Assembly (NCBI RefSeq): GCF_000739935.1
Contig: NZ_BBJU01000024.1
Coordinates: 1-64,000, forward strand
Length of the DNA: 64,000 bases
Source of the DNA: Agrobacterium rubi TR3 = NBRC 13261
GTDB lineage: Bacteria; Pseudomonadota; Alphaproteobacteria; Rhizobiales; Rhizobiaceae
Reading direction: 5' to 3'
The notes below the pieces were generated by a model, which saw nothing but the letters and a program-made list of their open reading frames with translations, was not told where the DNA came from and ran no database searches. The translations under genes and the position numbers were made by a program. Below are positions 1-8,115 of the stretch, piece by piece. The number at the start of each line of letters is the position of its first letter. Position 1 is the first letter of the stretch.

Positions 1-254
1 CCGGGATGTTGGGTATTGCCGTGGAGCTTGAGAAGCGGCCCGGGTTTCTGCTCGTTTCAGACGCTTGTTACACCGCCACAAATTATGGTCCTCCGGCCCG
101 CCGAGCCGGCGTTCTCCACGATACGATCGGTTACGATCGGACGGTCAGCTATATCAGGAAATACGCCGAATCCCGTTCTCTCAAAGTCCTCTTCGGTCAC
201 GACCGGGAGCAGTTTGCGAGCCTGATCAAATCCACGGACGGATTTTATGAATAA
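1..254 (+). CDS. aiiB: AiiB-type N-acyl-homoserine lactonase, 3' end only
   Basis: The gene is cut by the left edge of the window; codons are in frame from base 3. The last 83 residues of a metallo-beta-lactamase-fold lactonase are visible. Segments such as VSDACYTATNY, with a metal-ligand Asp, and the C-terminal GHDREQFASL match what I remember of AiiB of nopaline Ti plasmids almost residue for residue. AiiB opens the homoserine lactone ring of quorum-sensing signals and so lowers 3-oxo-C8-HSL, the signal made by TraI at 32756. The zinc-binding HxHxDH motif lies outside the window, so activity cannot be judged here. Confidence 0.85.
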   Translation, partial: GMLGIAVELEKRPGFLLVSDACYTATNYGPPARRAGVLHDTIGYDRTVSYIRKYAESRSLKVLFGHDREQFASLIKSTDGFYE

Positions 255-386
255 GGAGCTCGCCAGGACTTCAACTGGCGGCGGCCGCGGCTGTGAAAAC
301 GCCAAGGCAACTACCCCAGTAGAACTGCCCAATTGCCTCTACCTCAAACCGCATAAGCCAATTCACCCTATGAAAGGATCCTTCAA

Positions 387-1694
387 ATGACTTCATCTAA
401 AGTAACTTCTTCACCCTTATCAAGCTCGCTTTCTCGCCGCCGTCTGCTCCAGGCAGGGGCGGGTCTTGCCGTGGCGGGAAGTGGATTTCTGCCCAGCTGG
501 GAAGCACGCGCTCAGAGTTTTAAATCCGCTCCGCTGCATCAGCTTTTGCTGCTGAGCAATGAATGGAACACCATCATCAACGATGCGGCAAAGCGGGCCG
601 CAGCTGTTCTCGGCCTTCCCTATAGTTCGACGACGTTCAACCTCAACGATGGCACGGCCGTTACGCAGGCGCAGTCCGCCGCTGCGGCAGGTGCAAAACT
701 CTTCCTCATCGTCAGCGCCGACGGGAGCAGTCTGAAGCGGATTGCCCGGACAGCGCAAGAGGGCGGCGGCTATGTGGTCAATGTCGGCAACAACATTCCC
801 TGGACATCTCCGATTGACGCCGGAACCGGCTTTGCGCAGGCAATCGTTGCGCGTGAGGACGGAAATCGCGGCGGTAATATGTATGAAGCCGTCAAATACA
901 CCATTGGCCTGGCGGTGAAGAAGTTCGGGCCGGACGCCAAATTCCTGCATATCACCGGTTCGAAGGGTTCATCCTACGACAATCTGCGCACGGCGGCCGT
1001 GAAGCGTGCGCTTGCCGAATTTCCCGGTGTAACGATCGCCGGAAGTCTGCCAGGCAATTGGAGCGCCGAGGAAGGGCAGAAAGCGACCGAGGACCTCATC
1101 GCCCGCCACGGCGTGCCCAACGGCATTATCGCCCAGAATGATGGATCGCTGACCGGGGTTCTGGCAGCGCTGCGCGGTCTCAAGATCGAGGCCGGTGAGG
1201 AAGTGCTCACGGTTGGAGCGGATGGCGCAACCGATATCTTCAGGGCAATCAAGGCCGGAAAAGTCGCGGCCACCGCGTTCCAGTCTCCGGCCTATTACGG
1301 TGTCCAGGCTGTCGCCCGGCTCTTCGATGCTCTGAACGGCTATGAGGCGTCCGCCCCGGAAAGGTTCGTGGGGTTCAATGGGCTTCTCGTCACCAAAGAC
1401 AATGTTGATGGTGTTCTGGCGCGCTACGTGGACAATCCGAACCTGCCCTTCGATCCGAAGCTGCTGTCGCATGTCATCAGCGGCGACAAATGGGACCCTC
1501 AGGCGCCGCTCGCCCCGATCAGGTACGACGACTACTTCACTGCCACCGGCATCGAGAAGCCTGCAGATTACCGACCTCAGGCAGACTATGCCAAGTCTAT
1601 CGAAACGGGCGAGTTCGACGCTGTCACGAAGCGCTACGAGAGCGCCTACAAACTCAAGCTGGACGACTTCAGCTTCAAGGGCATCAAGGCCTGA
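387..1694 (+). CDS. Periplasmic sugar-type ABC transporter substrate-binding protein
   Basis: This 435-residue protein starts with a twin-arginine signal (SRRRLLQAGAGLAVAGSGF, about residues 17-35) and probable cleavage after ARA. The mature part looks like a type I periplasmic binding protein of the ribose/allose class, with an alternating alpha/beta pattern and segments such as GIIAQNDGSLTGVLAAL and VGADGATDIF. A ribosome binding site (AAAGGAT) lies just before the ATG. It is the first gene of a three-gene transporter operon, with the ATPase starting 2 bases after its stop. The substrate cannot be read from the sequence; a sugar or sugar-like opine is likely for this family on a Ti plasmid. 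Confidence 0.85.
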   Translation: MTSSKVTSSPLSSSLSRRRLLQAGAGLAVAGSGFLPSWEARAQSFKSAPLHQLLLLSNEWNTIINDAAKRAAAVLGLPYSSTTFNLNDGTAVTQAQSAAAAGAKLFLIVSADGSSLKRIARTAQEGGGYVVNVGNNIPWTSPIDAGTGFAQAIVAREDGNRGGNMYEAVKYTIGLAVKKFGPDAKFLHITGSKGSSYDNLRTAAVKRALAEFPGVTIAGSLPGNWSAEEGQKATEDLIARHGVPNGIIAQNDGSLTGVLAALRGLKIEAGEEVLTVGADGATDIFRAIKAGKVAATAFQSPAYYGVQAVARLFDALNGYEASAPERFVGFNGLLVTKDNVDGVLARYVDNPNLPFDPKLLSHVISGDKWDPQAPLAPIRYDDYFTATGIEKPADYRPQADYAKSIETGEFDAVTKRYESAYKLKLDDFSFKGIKA

Positions 1695-1696
1695 GA

Positions 1697-3277
1697 ATGT
1701 CCATTCTGAGCGTCGAGAGCCTCACCCATTCCTTTGGTCCTTCGCCCGCCCTTCGCGATATAAACCTCGCGATCCGGTCGGGAGAGGTTGTCGGTATCGT
1801 TGGGGAAAATGGAGCTGGCAAGTCGACGCTTCTTAACGTGCTTTCCGGTACATTGAAACCATCCAGAGGAACCGTAGCGATCGGCGGCACGCCGGTCGCC
1901 CTGGAAAATTATTACGAGGCCAATCAGCGCGGGATCTGGCGGATCTTTCAGGATCCCGCGCTGATCGGGGCCCTGCCTGTCTATGAGAGCCTTTTCCTCG
2001 GCCATGAAAAGCGTTTCACGCGCTTTGGGGTGCTGAATAAGGCGAAGATGATTGATATTGCCCGCGACCTCGTGCGTTCCATGGGTATCGCGGTCGACGT
2101 CAAGCACCTGATGCTGAACTACGACTTCGCCACCCGGCAATCGCTGGAGGTCTGTCGGGCAATTCTGTTACCGAAAGTGCTGGGGTTGCCCTCCGGTTTC
2201 GTACTCTTCGACGAGCCGACAACCGGGCTTAGCCGTGCCGAGGTGGTCCGGCTTCTGGAAAGCATGGGCAGGCTTCGCAGGCAAGGCGCGGGCGTGGCCT
2301 TCGTTTCGCATCGCCTGCAGGAAGTTTTCGACGTCTGCGATCGGCTGATCGTCCTGAAGGATGGTGCGATCGTCGGAGAAGGGCCGATTTCTCAGTTCGA
2401 TGAGGCCGGATTGCACCGGTTGATGGTCGGCCGGGCTTTCGAAAGCACGACGCCGGGCAAGAGGTCGACGCTCAATGAAGAGCCCTTTCTTGTCGTCAAG
2501 GGGCTTTCACGTTCCAGCCGACCGTCGGCAGGGCAACGCTTAACGCACCTCACCGACATTTCCTTCAACGTCGGAAAGGGCGAGATCGTCGGTATCGGCG
2601 GTCTTCTGGGATCGGGCAAGGGGCAACTTCTGCGCGTTCTGGCGGGCGTAACCTCCCATCGGGACGGCACGGTCGAGCTTGGGGGCATGCCGCTTGCAGG
2701 ATCTATCGCCCAGCGGAAACAAAGGGGCATCGCATTCATTCCCGGTGATCGGTCGAACGAAGCGGTAGTCGTGACCGCGGATGTCGCATCGAACATTTCT
2801 CTGCCGAGCGGTCATGCCGGCGCTCGCGGTTTTTCCAACGCATTCGGCATCTGGCGTTCTGCTCGTGAGCAAAATGTCGCCAGACAGATGATCGTGTCCC
2901 TGCGGATCAAGGCCGTTTCAGGTCAACCCCTGCGTACACTGAGCGGTGGCAATCAGCAGAAGGTATCATTGGCGCGCTGGATCCATCGCGAGCCGGTGCT
3001 GCTTCTGATAGAGAATCCAACCGCTGGCGTGGATGTGGGAGCCAAGCGTGAAATCTACGCGCTTTTGCGAGATCTTACCGCTCATGGCACCTCGATCCTT
3101 TACGTTACAGATGATCTCCCGGAGCTGATCTCGCTCAGCGACCGGATACTGATCATGCGAGATGGTCGGATCGTCAGCGATATCGACAACCGCCAAACGC
3201 TCACGACCGAGCACGCCCTTGTCGCCGATATGATTGGTCCCGCCTCGAACGAGAAGACGCCGATTGTTGCGCCTTGA
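1697..3277 (+). CDS. Sugar ABC transporter ATP-binding protein with two ABC domains (RbsA/MglA type)
   Basis: The protein has 526 residues and two fused nucleotide-binding domains, as in RbsA and MglA. Domain 1 has Walker A GENGAGKST and Walker B VLFDEPTTGLS. Domain 2 has a variant P-loop (GGLLGSGKGQLL), a normal signature LSGGNQQKVSLARW and a deviant Walker B, LLLIENPTAGVD, where DEPT is expected; the usual catalytic Glu is Asn. Start at ATG 1697 leaves a 2-base gap to the upstream stop. It powers import with the permease that follows. Whether the second site hydrolyses ATP is doubtful; asymmetric sites are common in this family. Confidence 0.88.
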   Translation: MSILSVESLTHSFGPSPALRDINLAIRSGEVVGIVGENGAGKSTLLNVLSGTLKPSRGTVAIGGTPVALENYYEANQRGIWRIFQDPALIGALPVYESLFLGHEKRFTRFGVLNKAKMIDIARDLVRSMGIAVDVKHLMLNYDFATRQSLEVCRAILLPKVLGLPSGFVLFDEPTTGLSRAEVVRLLESMGRLRRQGAGVAFVSHRLQEVFDVCDRLIVLKDGAIVGEGPISQFDEAGLHRLMVGRAFESTTPGKRSTLNEEPFLVVKGLSRSSRPSAGQRLTHLTDISFNVGKGEIVGIGGLLGSGKGQLLRVLAGVTSHRDGTVELGGMPLAGSIAQRKQRGIAFIPGDRSNEAVVVTADVASNISLPSGHAGARGFSNAFGIWRSAREQNVARQMIVSLRIKAVSGQPLRTLSGGNQQKVSLARWIHREPVLLLIENPTAGVDVGAKREIYALLRDLTAHGTSILYVTDDLPELISLSDRILIMRDGRIVSDIDNRQTLTTEHALVADMIGPASNEKTPIVAP

Positions 3278-3287
3278 AGAGATTCCT

Positions 3288-4322
3288 ATGATCCCGAAGC
3301 AGATTAGTGAAATTGAAGTTCCGCAGGCAACCGGCAAAATAGAAACCTGGAAGGCGCGTGTTGCAACGGCCATCGTTTCGCGCGAACACCGGGCGACCTG
3401 GCTGCCAGCATCGGCGCTTCTCATTCTTATTGGCTACTTCGCTTTCCAGCAGCCCGCATTCTTGTCGCCGCTCAACCTGACGGTCATGGGAGCCCAGGCC
3501 GGGCCACTGCTCTTGATCTCGCTCGGCGCGACCTTCATCGTGCTAATGGGCAGCATCGACCTCTCCGTTGCTGCTGTCGCAGCGCTCGCCTCCGCGATCA
3601 GCGCCGTTCTCCTGCAGAAATTTGGCACGGGTTACACAACGGCCCTCCTCGCCGTGCTCGGTTTCGGCATCGCTGCCGGCCTGCTCAATTCCGTTCTTTC
3701 GACAGTCCTGCGGCTGCCGTCGTTCATTGCAACTCTTGCGTCCAGTTCCATCTTTACGGGCATCATGCTGCACGTGCTTGATGGCACTGCCCTGTTCGTC
3801 AACGACGACGACTTTTCGATGCTCGCCAACGGGCAGATAATCCCGCGGGTGCCCAACGTCCTTCTCCTTTCGCTGCTGCTTTGGCTCGTGCTGAGCCTGA
3901 CAACGTCCCATACCCGGTTCGGCCGGTACATCGTCGCGATAGGGGCTGGCGAGCGTGTCGCGAAACTGAGCGGCATCGCTATCAACCGCTACAAGACCTA
4001 TGCGTTTGTGCTTTCAAGCACACTCGCTGCGATCGGTGGGTTCTTTCTGTTGTCGCGTTTGGGTTCCGCTACCCCCTCAATCGGGGACGGGTATCTTCTC
4101 GACACAGTCGCTGCAATCGTCGTTGGCGGCACGGCACTTACAGGCGGGGTCGGCGGCGCACAGCGCACCCTGCTCGGGGTCGCGCTTATCACTATCCTGA
4201 GCAACGGCCTGAACGTTTCTGGCGTCAGCACGTTCACCCAGGAAATCGTCAAGGGCGTTGTTATTGTGATTGCCGTGCTCACGACGATCGACCGCGTCAG
4301 CCTTCAAGACATCGTGAAATGA
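3288..4322 (+). CDS. Sugar ABC transporter permease (RbsC type)
   Basis: This 344-residue membrane protein has about ten hydrophobic segments and no cleavable signal. The family motif region GIAINRYKTYAFVLSSTLAAIGGFF and the glycine-rich TAIVVGGTALTGGVGG-like segment near the C-terminus are typical of RbsC/AraH permeases. ATG 3288 follows the ATPase stop by 10 bases and has GAAGAGA as a weak ribosome binding site. It forms the inner-membrane channel for the binding protein and ATPase encoded just upstream. Confidence 0.87.
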   Translation: MIPKQISEIEVPQATGKIETWKARVATAIVSREHRATWLPASALLILIGYFAFQQPAFLSPLNLTVMGAQAGPLLLISLGATFIVLMGSIDLSVAAVAALASAISAVLLQKFGTGYTTALLAVLGFGIAAGLLNSVLSTVLRLPSFIATLASSSIFTGIMLHVLDGTALFVNDDDFSMLANGQIIPRVPNVLLLSLLLWLVLSLTTSHTRFGRYIVAIGAGERVAKLSGIAINRYKTYAFVLSSTLAAIGGFFLLSRLGSATPSIGDGYLLDTVAAIVVGGTALTGGVGGAQRTLLGVALITILSNGLNVSGVSTFTQEIVKGVVIVIAVLTTIDRVSLQDIVK

Positions 4323-4384
4323 CGACACAGTGCCCCAAGCAACGGCGATGAGAAAGTTTTTCTCCCCACGCGTGCGAAATTAGA

Positions 4385-4415
4385 TTCGTCTAGTTCGTCT
4401 ATATTTTTAATAGAC
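4385..4415. promoter_or_regulatory. Repeated TTCGTCTA boxes and small inverted repeat before the 4479 gene
   Basis: The AT-rich gap holds TTCGTCTA twice (4385-4392 and 4394-4401) and an inverted repeat GTCTAT/ATAGAC (4397-4402 and 4410-4415). It lies 64-94 bases before ATG 4479, where an operator would be expected. No matching regulator is recognised; this is inference from position and symmetry. Confidence 0.35.
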
Positions 4416-4478
4416 AATATTAATAGAGAACTGACTTCCGTTTATTCAGTCGCCCCCTCAATATCGACGGAGAATGGC

Positions 4479-5048
4479 ATGACAACGATCGACGGGCTGG
4501 CTCGGAGCCAGCGGATTTCCCGTTTGCGCATTCCGGACGAATCCGAACTGCCTGAAGATATTCAGGCTTTAGTTGATCGTCACCACCATGAGAACTGGGT
4601 TCGGGCGCTTTCGCTCAATCCTGACACAGCTCGCCGCTTCACCGGTCATTTCGAGCATCTGTTCGCGGCGACGGGCAGGCGGTTGCCGCTACAGGATCGC
4701 GAGTTAATCGCCGTGGTTGTCTCAGCGACGAACGGATGTGGCGTTTGCGAGATTCATCACACGCGCGCCTTTGGCGACCTGCTCAATGATCCGGGTTTTG
4801 CTCGTCGGGTCGCGCTCGACTACCATCTCGCCGACTTGTCAAAGCGACAGCGGGCTTTAGCTGATTTGGCGGTCAAGGTGACTCTAAGCCCCAAAACTAT
4901 CTCGCAAGCCGACTTCGAGAAGCTCAGGGATCTTGAGCTTTCCGATGAAGAATTATTGGAGGCTGTTGAAACAGCTTCCTGGTTCAATCACACCAACAGG
5001 GTCACTATATCTTTGGGGATCCTTCCGGATGATAAATTCTTCTCATAA
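4479..5048 (+). CDS. AhpD/carboxymuconolactone decarboxylase-fold peroxidase-related protein
   Basis: The 189-residue protein carries the CxxC..H motif of AhpD-like proteins (C87, C90, H94 in GCGVCEIHH) preceded by RELIAVVVSATNGC. Such proteins reduce peroxides or act as thiol-redox partners. A second family member lies at 6447-7070, with the acyl-CoA-dehydrogenase-like gene between them. That arrangement is often seen next to flavin-dependent monooxygenases and suggests protection from peroxide leaked by flavoenzymes, which is inference. Confidence 0.8.
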   Translation: MTTIDGLARSQRISRLRIPDESELPEDIQALVDRHHHENWVRALSLNPDTARRFTGHFEHLFAATGRRLPLQDRELIAVVVSATNGCGVCEIHHTRAFGDLLNDPGFARRVALDYHLADLSKRQRALADLAVKVTLSPKTISQADFEKLRDLELSDEELLEAVETASWFNHTNRVTISLGILPDDKFFS

Positions 5049-5101
5049 TAACCGATTTTCCAATAGTCCGTTTAAGACTCAAGGAGGACTAAAGGATCAG
5101 T

Positions 5102-6307
5102 ATGGGCACTTATTCCCTTGATACAAAATTGGAGGCAGGCCAACATCTCCTTGATGAAGTCTTGCTTCACACTTTTCAAAGTCGCGCTGCGGATTATGAC
5201 CGGGAAAACCGCTTCTTTTTTGAGGATCTCGCCGATCTCAAAGCAGTCGGGTACCTACAGGCAGCACTGCCGGTGGAATTCGGGGGCCGGGGGCTGACCC
5301 TGTCACAGGTACTGGCCGAACAGGCGCGGCTTTCTTATCATGCACCCGCCACGGCACTGGCAATCAACATGCACCTCTATTGGATCGGTACTGCTGCTTA
5401 TCTCTGGCGCCGTGGCGATCACTCAACCGACTGGATCCTCGAAGAGGCGGCAGCGGGTCGGATCTTTGCAGCCGGCCATGGCGAGCCAGGCAACGATCTT
5501 GGCCTCGCAGGCTCCAACGTGGTGGCCGAACCACTCGCCGACGGTGGCTACCGCTTTCACGGACGGAAGATTTTTACCTCTCTTTCACCCGTCTGGGACT
5601 GGCTCGGAATCCATGCACTCGATGCAAGCGATCCAGCCACACCAAAAATTGTCCATGCTTTTATTCGCCGGCAGGATCCCGGGCACCACACACGAGAAAC
5701 CTGGGATTCGCATGGCGTGCGCGCGACGCGGAGTGATGATACAATCCTGGAGGGAGTGATCGCGGCAAAACCTTATGTAACGCGCGTGCTTCCAGCCGGC
5801 CCGCCGAACGATCCTTTTGTTGACGGCATCATTGCTTCGGCTGTTCTTCCGATCGGTGCTGTGTACTACGGCATTGCCAATCGCGCGTTCGACATCGCGG
5901 TGGAAACGGCTAAATCCCGCGTTTCTCCGGCACTCTCCGGTCGGACCTATGCCCATCATCCGCAAACACAGGTCGAAATCGCCAAGGCTTCTATAGAACT
6001 CGATAGTATTTGGGCTTTTCTCAGCCGCGTAGCGGCGGAATGGACCGAGGGCGTGGATCACGGGCTACTCTGGCCAACCAAATTGCTTGGCGCCAAACAG
6101 CACGCTGTCGATGGGGCACTCCGGATCGTTGATCGCGCCAGCAAGGTTGCCGGCGCTAGCTCGTTGCTCCGTCGAAACGAACTGGAGCGGCTGACGCGCG
6201 ACGTCCGTTCCGGCCCCTTCCATCCGCCGAACAGCGACGCGACCCACGACCTCATTGGCCAGATCCATCTCGGCGTCTTTCCTCCGGCAGCGCAAGCCGC
6301 CGAATGA
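5102..6307 (+). CDS. Acyl-CoA dehydrogenase-family flavoprotein (SfnB/DszC-like)
   Basis: The 401-residue protein has the acyl-CoA dehydrogenase layout: a helical N-terminal part (FFEDLADLKAVGYLQAALPVEFGGRG), a middle beta domain (HGEPGNDLG; YRFHGRKIFTSLSP) and a helical C-terminal part. Start ATG 5102 follows an AAGGAGG ribosome binding site. Members next to sulfonate transporters and LLM monooxygenases usually act as FMN-dependent monooxygenases in sulfur scavenging (SfnB, DszC) rather than in beta-oxidation; the neighbours here favour that reading. The substrate is unknown. Confidence 0.8.
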   Translation: MGTYSLDTKLEAGQHLLDEVLLHTFQSRAADYDRENRFFFEDLADLKAVGYLQAALPVEFGGRGLTLSQVLAEQARLSYHAPATALAINMHLYWIGTAAYLWRRGDHSTDWILEEAAAGRIFAAGHGEPGNDLGLAGSNVVAEPLADGGYRFHGRKIFTSLSPVWDWLGIHALDASDPATPKIVHAFIRRQDPGHHTRETWDSHGVRATRSDDTILEGVIAAKPYVTRVLPAGPPNDPFVDGIIASAVLPIGAVYYGIANRAFDIAVETAKSRVSPALSGRTYAHHPQTQVEIAKASIELDSIWAFLSRVAAEWTEGVDHGLLWPTKLLGAKQHAVDGALRIVDRASKVAGASSLLRRNELERLTRDVRSGPFHPPNSDATHDLIGQIHLGVFPPAAQAAE

Positions 6308-6446
6308 CATGGCGATCTTTGCAAGATTCGTTGGCGTGGCGGACTCATTGCTACTCGACGCATCGTGGCGATCGGGGACGTAGTCGCCGCAAAGGGATTT
6401 TAACAGCGATCTCGACTTCAACCCCACAATCGGGAGACTTTCCATT

Positions 6447-7070
6447 ATGAGCCAGGCAACAGCGCCCCATTCCGTCACTTCATCTCCCGTATCGACCGGG
6501 CAGTTGGAAGAGCCCATTTCGCGTCTTCGCGTTCCGACAGAGGACGAACTGCCCCAGAAATTGCGCGACATCCATATGAGGATTCGAAAGAAGTTCGGTT
6601 TTGTCCCGAATTTCCTGACGGCGCTGTCTGCCAATCCGGGTACCGCTCTGCGTATTATGGCCTTCTATGAGCACCTGTTCGACCAGAGCAACAGCCATCT
6701 CAGCGCATCCGAGCGTGAGTTGATCGCAGTCGTGACGTCTGTAGCGACAGGCTGCAGCTATTGCGTGTTCAACCACCGCCCGGCGTTGGCAGCCGCCCTT
6801 GGAGATCGTGTGTTGGCGGACCGGATTGCTCGAAACCATAATGATGTGACGTTGGCACCACGCGAGCGAGCGCTGGCCGATTTGGCGCAGAAGCTGGCCA
6901 CTACGCCCCATAGTGTGGGCAGTGACGACTTCGCCCGGCTCCGAGCAATTGGCTTCAGCGAACCCGCGATTCTGGAGGTGCTGGAAGTCTCTGCTTTCTT
7001 CTCCTACGGCAATCGTTTGACCATAGCATTGAACGTGCTTCCCGACCCTCAGTTCTTCGTTTCGGCTTGA
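6447..7070 (+). CDS. AhpD-like alkylhydroperoxidase-domain protein
   Basis: The 207-residue protein has the motif GCSYCVFNH (C103, C106, H110), matching AhpD catalytic cysteines and proton-relay His. It shares the pattern ISRLRVP/RELIAVV...CxxC with the protein at 4479-5048, so the two are likely paralogues. It stops 14 bases before the haloalkane dehalogenase homologue and is probably co-transcribed with it. A role in peroxide or thiol redox is known for the family; the specific role here is inference. Confidence 0.8.
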   Translation: MSQATAPHSVTSSPVSTGQLEEPISRLRVPTEDELPQKLRDIHMRIRKKFGFVPNFLTALSANPGTALRIMAFYEHLFDQSNSHLSASERELIAVVTSVATGCSYCVFNHRPALAAALGDRVLADRIARNHNDVTLAPRERALADLAQKLATTPHSVGSDDFARLRAIGFSEPAILEVLEVSAFFSYGNRLTIALNVLPDPQFFVSA

Positions 7071-7084
7071 AGGAACACCGTCAC

Positions 7085-7981
7085 ATGACTGAGAAATCAC
7101 CACATTCCGCCTTTGGTGACGGCGCGAAAGCGTATGATGTGCCGGCATTCGGCCTGCAAATCCACACGGTTGAACATGGTTCAGGTGCGCCAATCGTCTT
7201 TCTCCACGGCAATCCCACGAGTTCCTATCTGTGGCGCCACATATTCCGCCGTCTCCATGGACACGGTCGGCTATTGGCCGTCGATCTGATCGGGTACGGC
7301 CAATCTAGCAAGCCTGATATCGAATACACATTGGAGAATCAGCAGCGTTACGTTGACGCTTGGTTCGACGCCCTCGACCTAAGGAATGTGACGCTGGTTC
7401 TGCAGGATTATGGCGCAGCGTTTGGACTAAACTGGGCCAGCCGGAATCCAGACCGCGTCCGAGCCGTGGCCTTTTTCGAGCCAGTGTTACGGAACATTGA
7501 TTCGGTGGATCTGTCACCGGAATTCGTCACCCGCCGGGCGAAGCTGCGCCAACCGGGCGAAGGTGAAATCTTCGTTCAGCAGGAAAACCGCTTCCTGACT
7601 GAGCTTTTCCCCTGGTTTTTCCTTACCCCTTTGGCGCCGGAGGACCTAAGGCAATACCAAACGCCGTTTCCGACGCCGCACTCGCGCAAGGCGATACTCG
7701 CAGGACCACGCAATCTTCCTGTGGATGGCGAGCCAGCAAGCACTGTGGCATTCCTGGAACAGGCGGTAAACTGGCTCAATACGAGCGATACTCCCAAGCT
7801 ACTGCTGACATTCAAACCTGGTTTTCTACTCACCGATGCCATATTGAAGTGGAGTCAGGTTACCATCCGTAATTTGGAAATAGAAGCAGCAGGCGCTGGG
7901 ATCCATTTCGTACAAGAAGAGCAACCCGAGACGATCGCACGCCTCCTGGATGCATGGCTAACACGCATTGCAGGAAATTAG
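7085..7981 (+). CDS. Haloalkane dehalogenase homologue (alpha/beta hydrolase)
   Basis: The 298-residue alpha/beta hydrolase has the oxyanion/halide motif HGNPTSSYLW (N43), nucleophile Asp108 in LVLQDYGAAFG and a C-terminal His in GIHFVQEEQP, all at haloalkane dehalogenase positions. The residue after the nucleophile, a halide-binding Trp in characterised enzymes (DhaA, LinB), is Tyr109. The enzyme would replace a halogen on an aliphatic carbon with a hydroxyl. The Trp to Tyr change may alter halide binding or mark a different substrate. ATG 7085 was preferred to a TTG at 7067 because it gives the family's usual N-terminus. Confidence 0.8.
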   Translation: MTEKSPHSAFGDGAKAYDVPAFGLQIHTVEHGSGAPIVFLHGNPTSSYLWRHIFRRLHGHGRLLAVDLIGYGQSSKPDIEYTLENQQRYVDAWFDALDLRNVTLVLQDYGAAFGLNWASRNPDRVRAVAFFEPVLRNIDSVDLSPEFVTRRAKLRQPGEGEIFVQQENRFLTELFPWFFLTPLAPEDLRQYQTPFPTPHSRKAILAGPRNLPVDGEPASTVAFLEQAVNWLNTSDTPKLLLTFKPGFLLTDAILKWSQVTIRNLEIEAAGAGIHFVQEEQPETIARLLDAWLTRIAGN

Positions 7982-8115
7982 GCAGAACGTTACCAATCAT
8001 CCCTAATCAAACAGAAAAGTCATTGCGAACCAGGTCCAGGTCTCGGATCAAAATATTCTCCTTCTGAATTTGGGCGGCACCCACAGACGCTGAACCTGTC
8101 AATGTCGAACGACTA

